A model generated the notes under the pieces. It searched no databases. It saw nothing but the letters and a program-made list of their open reading frames with translations, and was not told the DNA's origin. Below are positions 31,327 through 38,472 of a stretch of DNA of 64,000 bases, one piece after another. Both the position numbers and the translations under genes were made by a program. Every line of letters begins with the position of its first letter. Positions within the stretch are counted from its first letter, which is position 1. The stretch covers positions 62,001 through 126,000 of the forward strand of contig NZ_RHNR01000001.1 in assembly GCF_003946025.1 (NCBI RefSeq), read 5' to 3'. The stretch is from Lacticaseibacillus songhuajiangensis (GTDB lineage Bacteria; Bacillota; Bacilli; Lactobacillales; Lactobacillaceae).

Positions 31327-32556
31327 TTAGCCCTTTGGGTGGATGTACGTGAAGGCACTGGCACCGCTGACGGTCTGTGTGTTAGGACCTGCAGGGTTGC
31401 TGAAGCCCATCCCACCTTGGGAGATGGTGATGGTGTTACCGGAGACAGATTCAACGTAAGCTACGTGACCGTACGTGCCGTCTGCCTGCCAGTTGCCGAC
31501 CATCTGGCCAGGTGCGAAGCTGACGAGTGCACCAGCTGCTGGTGTGTGGTTCACAGTGAAGCCCTGCGCTGCGGCGCTGGCGCCCCATTGGCCACCGTTA
31601 CCCCAGCCGTTACCAGCCCAGCCGGAACGCTGCTTAGCGTACCATGTGCACTGACCCCATGGGTAAGTGTTACCGCTAGAACTGTAGCTACCACTGGCAG
31701 CAGAGGTAGTTGAGCCAGTGGACAGGTTAACACTGCTGCTAGAGCTTGAAGAGCTCTTGGCACTCAGGTTAACGGCCGTCTTCTTAGCGGCGCTTGCCTT
31801 AGCTGCTGCTTCCTTAGCGGCAGCCTTCTTAGCAGCTGCGGCGGCGGCAGTTGCGTCGTCGAACTGGGTCTGCAGGCTAGCCAGCGTGGACTTGTTGTCA
31901 CTGAGCGTCTTGTTCAGTGCCTTTTCCTGGGCCTTAGCATCGGACTTCAAGCTAACAAGCTTGGCCTTGTCGCTGACAAGCTGTGCCTTGGTGCTTTCGA
32001 TGGTCTTGAGTTCGTCTTCCTGGCTACTCTTCAGGGTCACAAGCTTAGCCTTGGCATCCTTAACGGAATCCATGGCATCCTTGTTGGCCTGGTTCAACTT
32101 GTTGACGGTCACACCGCGGGAAATCAAGTCGGAGAGGTTCTTGGAGTTCAGAACGAAATCAGCGTAGACGTTACCAGTAACGGAATCGCCTGTCTGCTTC
32201 TGCAGCGAAACGAGCTGCTTGGCCATCACGTCCTTACGGGCAATGATTTCCTTCTTCTGGGTACTAATCTGATCAGTGAGCTTAGCCACCGTCTTCTTAC
32301 CAGCAGCAATCTTGGCATCTGCTGCCTTGATTTCGTTGGACTTAGCCGTAACCTTCGCGTCAATGGCGATGGTCTTAGCATTGGCAGCTTCGATTTCAGC
32401 CAAAATTTTGGCGGACTTGCTCTTGTTTGCGGAAATCGCCGACTTGGCGTCGCTGACGGAATCAGCGGACACGGTGCTGACGGTAAACGCCATATTACTT
32501 GCCACCGTCATTGCGGCGATAGCACTCATAAGTAACTTACTTGTCTTCATCTTCAC
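31327..32556 (-). CDS. PcsB-like secreted CHAP-domain peptidoglycan hydrolase
   Basis: 409 residues. Signal peptide to about residue 32 (TVSA-DS). Residues 35-245 are two long coiled coils rich in Ala/Lys (PcsB-type helical region that in streptococci docks to FtsX). An Ala and Ser-rich linker follows. The C-terminal CHAP domain has GQCTWYAKQR (Cys) and YGHVAYVESV (His). It cleaves peptidoglycan at division when activated by FtsEX. Starts at GTG 32556 after AGGAGTGAACC. A WalR-like box sits upstream. Confidence 0.92.
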   Translation of the reverse strand: MKMKTSKLLMSAIAAMTVASNMAFTVSTVSADSVSDAKSAISANKSKSAKILAEIEAANAKTIAIDAKVTAKSNEIKAADAKIAAGKKTVAKLTDQISTQKKEIIARKDVMAKQLVSLQKQTGDSVTGNVYADFVLNSKNLSDLISRGVTVNKLNQANKDAMDSVKDAKAKLVTLKSSQEDELKTIESTKAQLVSDKAKLVSLKSDAKAQEKALNKTLSDNKSTLASLQTQFDDATAAAAAAKKAAAKEAAAKASAAKKTAVNLSAKSSSSSSSSVNLSTGSTTSAASGSYSSSGNTYPWGQCTWYAKQRSGWAGNGWGNGGQWGASAAAQGFTVNHTPAAGALVSFAPGQMVGNWQADGTYGHVAYVESVSGNTITISQGGMGFSNPAGPNTQTVSGASAFTYIHPKG

Positions 32557-32593
32557 GGTTCACTCCTGTTTACTGTCTTAATCACTGTGACTT

Positions 32594-32626
32594 AGAATAG
32601 CACCCGAACGTTACAGTCAAATTACG
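32594..32626 (-). promoter_or_regulatory. WalR-like box and promoter of the PcsB-like gene
   Basis: Minus strand: CGTAAT-TTGAC-TGTAAC (32610-32626) matches TGTWAH-N5-TGTWAH with one mismatch; -10 TATTCT (32594-32599) follows after 10 bp. Same geometry as at the P60 gene. Confidence 0.55.
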
Positions 32627-33173
32627 GCCAAGTTACCTTCTCTTACCAGCTTGGCAACGTTTCATCACAAATGCCTTATTTCAGGATTGGTAAAACTGTT
32701 TAATTAAGCTTAGTAGATTGTGCATCTTAGCTTTAAATCTTGACCACCGAATCTTCACAACTGCCCGCTAATCTAGTAACCATAGTCATCCGGCAAGTCA
32801 TTAGAGCATTGCGGTGGGTTGAAGATCATCGCAGTCGCCGTCGCGAACCGGCAACCTCAAAAGCGAATATTGAATAAAACGCCCGCCGATTAATTTCGGC
32901 GGGCGTTGTCAATTACTGATGGTAAAATGCGAACAATCTATCTCGAAGGTGCGAAAGTGCGACTTAATGTGACGGTTTAGAGGCCGGAACCAGCCCGGCT
33001 TGATTTCCGTCCACTACATCAATCCGGTCTGGTTCCTACATAGGGCGTTATCACTTCTCCTGGCTAGTGGTCAGCAATGCAACATTGCATTAGTGTCATC
33101 TTGAATTTGCATACCCCCAACGTTTTCGCGCTGAAGTCATTAGAAGTACTACGCGGAAACTAACCGCATCTTA
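32627..33173. other. Gene-free stretch with two hairpins
   Basis: No supported gene. It contains an ACGCCCGCC/GGCGGGCGT hairpin at about 32878-32909 and a larger one at 32986-33036. The first could end a transcript but lacks a good T run. Confidence 0.5.
32986..33036. repeat. Long hairpin resembling a diverged family-1 core
   Basis: GGAACCAG/CTGGTTCC and CCGGCTTGAT/ATCAATCCGG enclose TTCCGTCCACTAC. The loop is loosely like the family-1 loop (ATCCCGCACTTAGGAT), but the tips are not recognisable. Related or independent: unclear. Confidence 0.4.
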
Positions 33174-33393
33174 GGCGTGGCGGCTAGTTGGTGGTGCGGA
33201 GTGAGAACGGAGCGGCGCAAAGAAAATGAGCAGTGCATGCCTGGCGATTTTCCAGGTGTGCACCGCTCATTTTCTCGGGAGCGCGTATTTTGACGCGGGT
33301 TTTGCGGCAAAATCGCCAGTGAGAAACCCGTAGGGGTTCGAACGGTCCCCGCCGCGCAGTTCGCACGCAGCACGACCAACTAGCCGCCACGCC
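33174..33393 (+). repeat. Family-2 structured element, copy H
   Basis: 220 bp. Outer stem GGCGTGGCGGCTAGTTGG with its perfect complement, then CGGCG/CGCCG near the inside. Inner hairpin AAAATGAGCAGTGCA...TGCACCGCTCATTTT. The core shares TTTTGCGGCAAAATCGCC, AGTGAGAAACCCGTAG, GGGTTCGAACGGTCCCCG with copy G. It ends 12 bp from the tyrS stop. Confidence 0.82.
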
Positions 33394-33404
33394 GGCATCA
33401 ACCG

Positions 33405-34670
33405 TTACTTAATTTTGACCAAGAAGTACTTCTTCTTCCCGCGACGCACAATGACGAACTTGCCGTCAAAATGCTTGGTGGGATCAACCACGAAGTCGAC
33501 CTCGCGGACACGCTCGCCGTTGACAGAGATTGCCCCGTTCGTGACATCTTCGCGCGCCTGACGCCGGGACTTTTCAATGCCGGTTACATCAACCAGGAAC
33601 TCAACCAAGTCATGTGCTTCACTCGTTGCTTCAACCGTTGGCACGGAGGCAAAGCCCTGCTCGATTTCGCTGGCAGACAGTTCACTCACATCACCAGAGA
33701 ACAGCGCAGCGGAGATGGCTTCGGCTTCTTCAACCGCCTTCTTGCCGTGCACAAATTCGGTGACTTCTTCGGCCAGGCGACGCTGGGCGGCGCGCTTCTT
33801 CGGGTCGTCCTTAGTCTGCTGCACGAGGTCGGCGATTTCATCCTTGGACAGGAAGGTGAAGAACTTGAGGAACTTCTCAACGTCGGCGTCATCCTGGTTG
33901 AACCAGAACTGGTAGAATTCGTACGGCGTTGTCTTCTCAGGGTCAAGCCAAACCGCACCACCAGCGGACTTGCCAAACTTGGTGCCGTCGCTCTTGAGCA
34001 TCAGTGGGTTAGTCAGACCGTACGCTTCAGCGTCGCTGCCTTCAATGCGGTGGATCAGGTCAATTCCGGCCGTGATGTTCCCCCACTGGTCGGCACCACC
34101 GATTTGCAGCTGGACGTGGTTCTGGCGGTAGAGCTGCAAGAAGTCAACGGACTGCAGAATCTGGTAGGTGAATTCGGTGTAAGAAATCCCGCTTTCCAGA
34201 CGGCTGGCCACAACTTCCTTCGCTAGCATCGAGTTAACGGAGAAAATTTTGCCGTAATCGCGCAGGAAGTCGAGCAGGCTGATCTTGCTGAGCCAGTCGT
34301 AGTTGTTCACAATCGTGAAGTTCTCGGTGCCGAACAGCTTCACCATCTGGGCGGTGAGCTTCTTTTCGTTTTCGTGAATCACGTCCATCGTCTGCAGCAC
34401 CCGTTCGCTGTTGCGGCCGGATGGGTCCCCGATGGCACCGGTACCGCCTCCGATAACAATCACGGGATGGTGGCCCATCAGCTGGAACCGCTTGAGAATC
34501 ATGAACGGAATCAGGTGGCCAACGTGCAGAGAATCGCCCGTTGGGTCGGTCCCGGCGTAGAGGCTAATCTTCTTTTCGGAAGTCAGCTTGCGCAGGCCTT
34601 CTTCATCGGTCATCTGGTTGAGCGCGCCGCGCCAGTCCAGCTCATCAATAATGTTTGTTGCGTCTGCCAT
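33405..34670 (-). CDS. tyrS: Tyrosyl-tRNA synthetase
   Basis: 421 residues, class I. YAGTDPTGDSLHVGHLIPF carries the HIGH-like HVGH; SDGTKFGKSAGG is the KMSKS-like loop (KFGKS); a C-terminal S4 RNA-binding domain reads SRRQAREDVTNGAISVNGERV. It charges tRNA-Tyr. GGAGGATTTATTA precedes ATG 34670. Controlled by the T-box leader directly upstream. Confidence 0.97.
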   Translation of the reverse strand: MADATNIIDELDWRGALNQMTDEEGLRKLTSEKKISLYAGTDPTGDSLHVGHLIPFMILKRFQLMGHHPVIVIGGGTGAIGDPSGRNSERVLQTMDVIHENEKKLTAQMVKLFGTENFTIVNNYDWLSKISLLDFLRDYGKIFSVNSMLAKEVVASRLESGISYTEFTYQILQSVDFLQLYRQNHVQLQIGGADQWGNITAGIDLIHRIEGSDAEAYGLTNPLMLKSDGTKFGKSAGGAVWLDPEKTTPYEFYQFWFNQDDADVEKFLKFFTFLSKDEIADLVQQTKDDPKKRAAQRRLAEEVTEFVHGKKAVEEAEAISAALFSGDVSELSASEIEQGFASVPTVEATSEAHDLVEFLVDVTGIEKSRRQAREDVTNGAISVNGERVREVDFVVDPTKHFDGKFVIVRRGKKKYFLVKIK

Positions 34671-34689
34671 TAATAAATCCTCCATATTT

Positions 34690-34917
34690 TAGCCAACAAA
34701 AAACGCCCCCAACCGCTATACTAGCGATTGGGGACGAACGTGTAATCCGCGGTACCACCCACAATTACGGCCGAAGCCGTCTCTTAAGCAGGATAAGGGA
34801 CTGTGCCCAGGACCAGTTGTACACGTTGTAATTCACGAGCCTGCCGCGATCGGTTCACAGCACCCACCGACTTTCTGCACTGAAGCAGGCTCCCTACTAT
34901 CCGTTGGCCATTAATCT
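34690..34917 (-). promoter_or_regulatory. T-box riboswitch (Tyr) upstream of tyrS
   Basis: The minus strand has the T-box GGGTGGTACCGCGG (34747-34760), a terminator CGTCCCCAATCGC...GCGGTTGGGGGCG with T6 (34697-34737), and a Stem I region containing GTGAATTACAACG, where TAC is the likely Tyr specifier codon. Uncharged tRNA-Tyr would favour readthrough into tyrS. Confidence 0.93.
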
Positions 34918-34963
34918 TGAGCTAAGTGTAGCACGCCCCTTTGCGCCGGTCAAAAGCTTTTGC

Positions 34964-35209
34964 TTAGACCCTGGCCAAAAGTCGCGCTACCCAATTCTGC
35001 GGTTCTTTGCGGCGGTCAAATTGCTCCTCCGCCCGCACCCACTCATCATAGCGCTCACTATCGAGGGCGCGCCGCAAGCGCACACTGGCCTGCGCGCTCT
35101 CGCGAATGTCGACGACTTCCCAGCCGAACTGTTTGTACGCGTTCAATCGGCTGGTCGCGTCGTTACCACTGAGGGTAATATCTAGATACTCATAATTTAC
35201 GTCGTTCAT
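34964..35209 (-). CDS. Small conserved-looking hypothetical protein
   Basis: 81 residues, MNDVNYEYLDITLSGNDATS..., with an aromatic/acidic N-terminal strand region and a charged helix (LDSERYDEWVRAEEQFDRR). No signal peptide or membrane helix. GGGAGGTTGACTA before the ATG and normal codon use argue that it is real. I do not recognise the family. It lies between the tyrS T-box and the divergent mgtC. Confidence 0.7.
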   Translation of the reverse strand: MNDVNYEYLDITLSGNDATSRLNAYKQFGWEVVDIRESAQASVRLRRALDSERYDEWVRAEEQFDRRKEPQNWVARLLARV

Positions 35210-35342
35210 TAGTCAACCTCCCGCATTTGTTAGACCAATTGTAGGCCGGCCGACTGGCAAAAGAATCAGACTAAAGTGCCAGATTAGGTTTCATCTTGAC
35301 TGCAAAGACGTTACCATTTATTACGAACGAAAGGATGATTTG

Positions 35343-36053
35343 ATGTTTTCAGTTAGTTTAGTTGAGCTGGTAACCCGGCTCCTGCTCGCCACCGTACTCG
35401 CCGGCGTCATTGGGTTTAACCGTGAACAAAATAGCCACCCTGCCGGCATGCGTACCCACATTCTGGTTTGCCTGGGTGCCTGTGTCATCGCGATGATTCA
35501 GCAGCAAATTGGTGCACAAACCATCGCTTTTGCCATGACGCACAAAGATATTTACTCAGTCATTCGTGCTGACCCTGCACGTTTAATTGCCCAAGTTGTC
35601 AGCGGGATTGGGTTCCTGGGTGCCGGGACGATTATCACGACCCGCCACAACATCTCCGGTCTGACCACCGCGGCTTCCCTCTGGGCAACCGCCGGTATCG
35701 GTCTGGCCGTCGGGATGGGCTACTACAGCATTGCGGTCGGCGGTGCAATTTCCGTCTTCATCGTCCTCACGGTGCTCAAGCGTGCCATCAAGATTAAGCC
35801 GATTCGCCGTCTGGAAGTGAAGTACGTCGACCGTGAAGATGCACAAAAGTTCATCAAGGCCTATTTTGCCAAGCAACATATCATCGTGCACGGCGCGGCC
35901 TTCTCCACCGAACACGTCGTTGTCGGTTCCCACGAGCATCTTTACAAGCACATCTACCGCATTGAATTGCCGCGCAAGTTGGACTACGCACAGTTGATTG
36001 ATGATCTGTCGCAGAACGATAATATTCGGACGGCGCGGATGATTACGTTGTAG
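35343..36053 (+). CDS. MgtC/SapB family membrane protein
   Basis: 236 residues. Four or five N-terminal helices with the family signatures LLATVLAGVIGFNREQN, AGMRTHILVCLGA, IGFLGAGTII and GLTTAASLWATAGIGLAVG, then a C-terminal ACT-like domain (RRLEVKYVDREDAQKF). Members modulate membrane potential or Mg2+ homeostasis; their molecular action is debated. I use ATG 35343, after AAAGGATG; a TTG directly before it is also in frame. Its TAG stop is the first triplet of family-1 copy D. Confidence 0.92.
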   Translation: MFSVSLVELVTRLLLATVLAGVIGFNREQNSHPAGMRTHILVCLGACVIAMIQQQIGAQTIAFAMTHKDIYSVIRADPARLIAQVVSGIGFLGAGTIITTRHNISGLTTAASLWATAGIGLAVGMGYYSIAVGGAISVFIVLTVLKRAIKIKPIRRLEVKYVDREDAQKFIKAYFAKQHIIVHGAAFSTEHVVVGSHEHLYKHIYRIELPRKLDYAQLIDDLSQNDNIRTARMITL

Positions 36054-36174
36054 GCTACGCCAAGCGGCCCTTAGGCTCCGATATACAAGACCACTCTGGC
36101 AAAAATCCCGTACTTAGGATTTCTGCCAGAGTGGTTTTGTATGTTAGGAACCTGCCGCTTGGCGCGCGACTATG
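36051..36174 (+). repeat. Family-1 hairpin element, copy D, fused to the mgtC stop codon
   Basis: Begins TAGGCTACGCC, where TAG is the mgtC stop, and ends GCGCGCGACTATG. Stems GCCAAGCGGC/GCCGCTTGGC, ATACAA/TTGTAT and CCACTCTGGCA/TGCCAGAGTGG enclose AAATCCCGTACTTAGGATTT. Confidence 0.83.
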
Positions 36175-36300
36175 TGAGGCTGCATCAAAGGGCGGTTAGG
36201 CTCCGGTGCACAAGGGGGTCAGGCCTGAAATCCCGCACTTAGGATTTTAGGTCTGACCCCCTTGTGCTTGAGGAGCCTGCCCTTTGATGCGCGACTGCAG
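36175..36300 (+). repeat. Family-1 hairpin element, copy E, directly after copy D
   Basis: Begins TGAGGCTGCATC and ends GATGCGCGACTGCAG. Stems GCATCAAAGGGC/GCCCTTTGATGC, GGCTCC/GGAGCC, CACAAGGGGGTCAG/CTGACCCCCTTGTG enclose ATCCCGCACTTAGGAT. Same orientation as D with no spacer, but unrelated stem sequence, so it is not a simple tandem duplication. Confidence 0.83.
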
Positions 36301-36339
36301 TGTAAATCCGGAGCCACTCCACCAAACCACACAAACGGC

Positions 36340-36597
36340 CTATTCATAATGGGTCCGCACCGCCAGCACCGCGACGACCTGCTTCTGTTTGTCCACCTTG
36401 TACACGATGCGGTGCTGGACATTGACTCTGCGGGAATACAAATCGGCATCTTCAGCCAGTTTCTCGTAACGTGGCGGTGATTGGAACGGATTCTCGCGCA
36501 ATAAGCTGAGAATTCGTTCTATTTTTTTGCGCACGCTCAGCTGACTTTCCTTAGCCATGTCCCGTTTCGCGGATTTCGTAATGCTCAGACTATACAT
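36340..36597 (-). CDS. YoeB/Txe-family toxin homologue without adjacent antitoxin
   Basis: 85 residues, the usual YoeB length. The RelE-fold C-terminus YEKLAEDADLYSRRVNVQHRIVYKV and the terminal RTHYE carry the family residues (Glu in YEKL, Arg in SRRV, His and Tyr in THYE), so the ribosome-dependent mRNA endonuclease site seems intact. Normally yefM lies just upstream; here that place holds the terminator of the GGDEF-EAL gene, whose right arm GGGGGCGC is the only ribosome-site-like sequence before ATG 36597. An orphan or poorly translated toxin. Confidence 0.8.
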   Translation of the reverse strand: MYSLSITKSAKRDMAKESQLSVRKKIERILSLLRENPFQSPPRYEKLAEDADLYSRRVNVQHRIVYKVDKQKQVVAVLAVRTHYE

Positions 36598-36600
36598 GAA

Positions 36601-36644
36601 AAGCGCCCCCTTTTGCTGATTAATTCCGCAAAAAGGGGGCGCTT
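36601..36644 (-). terminator. Terminator of the GGDEF-EAL operon, overlapping the toxin leader
   Basis: AAGCGCCCCCTTTTTGCG...AAAAGGGGGCGCTT on the minus strand, 14 bp past the stop at 36658; the right arm lies only four bases before the YoeB-like ATG. Confidence 0.8.
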
Positions 36645-36657
36645 CTACCCGCATTAA

Positions 36658-38460
36658 CTAATTAATTTCCGGCAGTTCCGGTTTACCAAACAGGTAACCA
36701 TGCAAGCGGCGCACGCCAACGGTGCGCGCCATCTTTTCTTGCCAATCGCATTCAATACCTTCGAGGGTGAACATTTTGCCATACTCATTAGCCAGGTCGC
36801 GCCACGACTCCACGTTGGCTTGTTGCTGCTCAACGGAGTAGGTCGACATAACCAAACGGAAGGTCAATTTCAATTCGTCGACTTCTGTAATGACGGCCAT
36901 GACCTCACTGAGACTGTTCGCATCCCCCACGTCATCAATGGCTACCGCGATGCCGCCGGAGCGATAAATTGCGCACACGTTGCGCGTGACTTCAGATGCT
37001 GGCAGCCGCGTCACGTCGACCGTCAATTGGCGCAAGCGCGGTTCACGCATGGCGAACTCCAGTAGTGCGTAGGCCACTTCCTCATTGGCAAATTGCGCAG
37101 CGGTCAGGTTAATCGTCAGCGCGTCCGTGTCCAGTTGGCTTAACACTCGCCGCATCAGGTTCACCTGTGTGCTGCTGCTAATGTCAAAATGGTCCGGCAG
37201 ACGCCAGCGGCCTTGCTGCTGATCAAACACCCGCAACAACAACTCCTGGCTGATGATCTCCCCACTGCTAGCACTCACGACTGGCTGGGTAAAGTAGGTA
37301 TAACTCACACCACCCAACCGTTCCTCGCAAAAACTCAGCGTTTCACCTTCAACGGTAATCGTGTCCCGGCCAGCACGCTTGGAACGGTATAAATTATCGT
37401 CCGCGCGCTTGTAAACATCGTCCACCTTCTGATCATCGGCGCGCATCGCGGTCACTCCGACCGAGATGGTGACCCGAATCTCCCGACCATCATAGTTGAA
37501 GCTCTGGTCGCGCACCTGCCGCCAGGCCCGCTTGATGACGGGCATGATGGTGGCAACGGATTTACCAACAAAAATCAGGTTAAATTCTTCACCACCGGTG
37601 CGGTACAACTGGTGAGCATCCCCAAATGCCTCCTGCAAAATGTCATCAAGTAGCGTCGCCACACCGACCAGCACCTTGTTACCCGCGAGGTGCCCGTATT
37701 GGTCATTCACCTCTTTGAAGTGGTCTATATCCAGCATCACGATGGTCAGCGGCACATCAGTCGTTTGTGCTTTTGCAAACCCCGCCGTCACGTCGCGTTG
37801 AAAAAGCGAGTAGCTGCGCGCATTCGTCAGTGCGTCAAAATTCGCCCGGCGCTCCAGTTCACGCTTGTGCAAATCCAGCCGGTGGACCCGCGTCCAGTAC
37901 GAAAACGCGAACTGGTTCACGAGCATGAAAGTCATGATGGGGCCAAACTCCAGTACCCCGTTCACCCGCGCCTGCGCATGCCAAAAGAAGAAGGCCATGA
38001 ACAAGGCAGCCGGCGTATCCAGCCACCAGCTGTAGTGCACCTTTTCGCGAAACGGCCAAACTAGGGCAAACACCAAAATAGTGGCCAGCCCCAGTGAGCG
38101 AATATTGGGATTGCTTAGGTCATGTTGCCACAACCAGAAGGCACCGGCGACCACCGCCCGAAAGAGGTATTCCCAGCCGTTGATTTCTTCATCCAGCAAG
38201 GGGTAAAGCAAAATGAACCACTCAATATTGGCATACATCGCCCAGTTAATAGGGTCAGTATAGGCCGCAAATTCAAGCAAAGCGGCCAGGAATATCGGCA
38301 GTAGCATCAGCAAGCCGCGCGCAATGTGCTTGCGGCGCGGGCTGTCAGTCTGCGTTCCCCGAAAGGCGACCTGCCAGATGCGGTTGTAGGCGACCACCAT
38401 GCCGGCGACAAATAAAGTTGAGATGAATAAATGAACGAACCATAATCCCCAAACTATCAA
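36658..38460 (-). CDS. Membrane GGDEF-EAL protein, cyclase site intact, EAL site degenerate
   Basis: 600 residues. About six N-terminal helices (to residue ~200), a GGDEF domain with LDIDHFKEVNDQYGHLAGN and the active GGEEF, and an EAL domain starting YTYFTQPVV. In the EAL half ELLLR, INLT, DDVG and LEGIE remain, but the Glu of the third motif is Asp (VDVT) and the late Gln is His (RLHGYLF). It may therefore bind rather than cleave c-di-GMP. No RxxD inhibitory site precedes GGEEF. Starts with TTG 38460 after GGGGAAATAAC, 12 bp after the paralogous gene. Confidence 0.88.
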   Translation of the reverse strand: MIVWGLWFVHLFISTLFVAGMVVAYNRIWQVAFRGTQTDSPRRKHIARGLLMLLPIFLAALLEFAAYTDPINWAMYANIEWFILLYPLLDEEINGWEYLFRAVVAGAFWLWQHDLSNPNIRSLGLATILVFALVWPFREKVHYSWWLDTPAALFMAFFFWHAQARVNGVLEFGPIMTFMLVNQFAFSYWTRVHRLDLHKRELERRANFDALTNARSYSLFQRDVTAGFAKAQTTDVPLTIVMLDIDHFKEVNDQYGHLAGNKVLVGVATLLDDILQEAFGDAHQLYRTGGEEFNLIFVGKSVATIMPVIKRAWRQVRDQSFNYDGREIRVTISVGVTAMRADDQKVDDVYKRADDNLYRSKRAGRDTITVEGETLSFCEERLGGVSYTYFTQPVVSASSGEIISQELLLRVFDQQQGRWRLPDHFDISSSTQVNLMRRVLSQLDTDALTINLTAAQFANEEVAYALLEFAMREPRLRQLTVDVTRLPASEVTRNVCAIYRSGGIAVAIDDVGDANSLSEVMAVITEVDELKLTFRLVMSTYSVEQQQANVESWRDLANEYGKMFTLEGIECDWQEKMARTVGVRRLHGYLFGKPELPEIN

Positions 38461-38472
38461 GTTATTTCCCCA

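Noticed and set aside
33149-33390. Two overlapping minus-strand frames of about 70 codons
   Set aside because: Inside family-2 copy H; frames differ between copies and are broken by stem changes.
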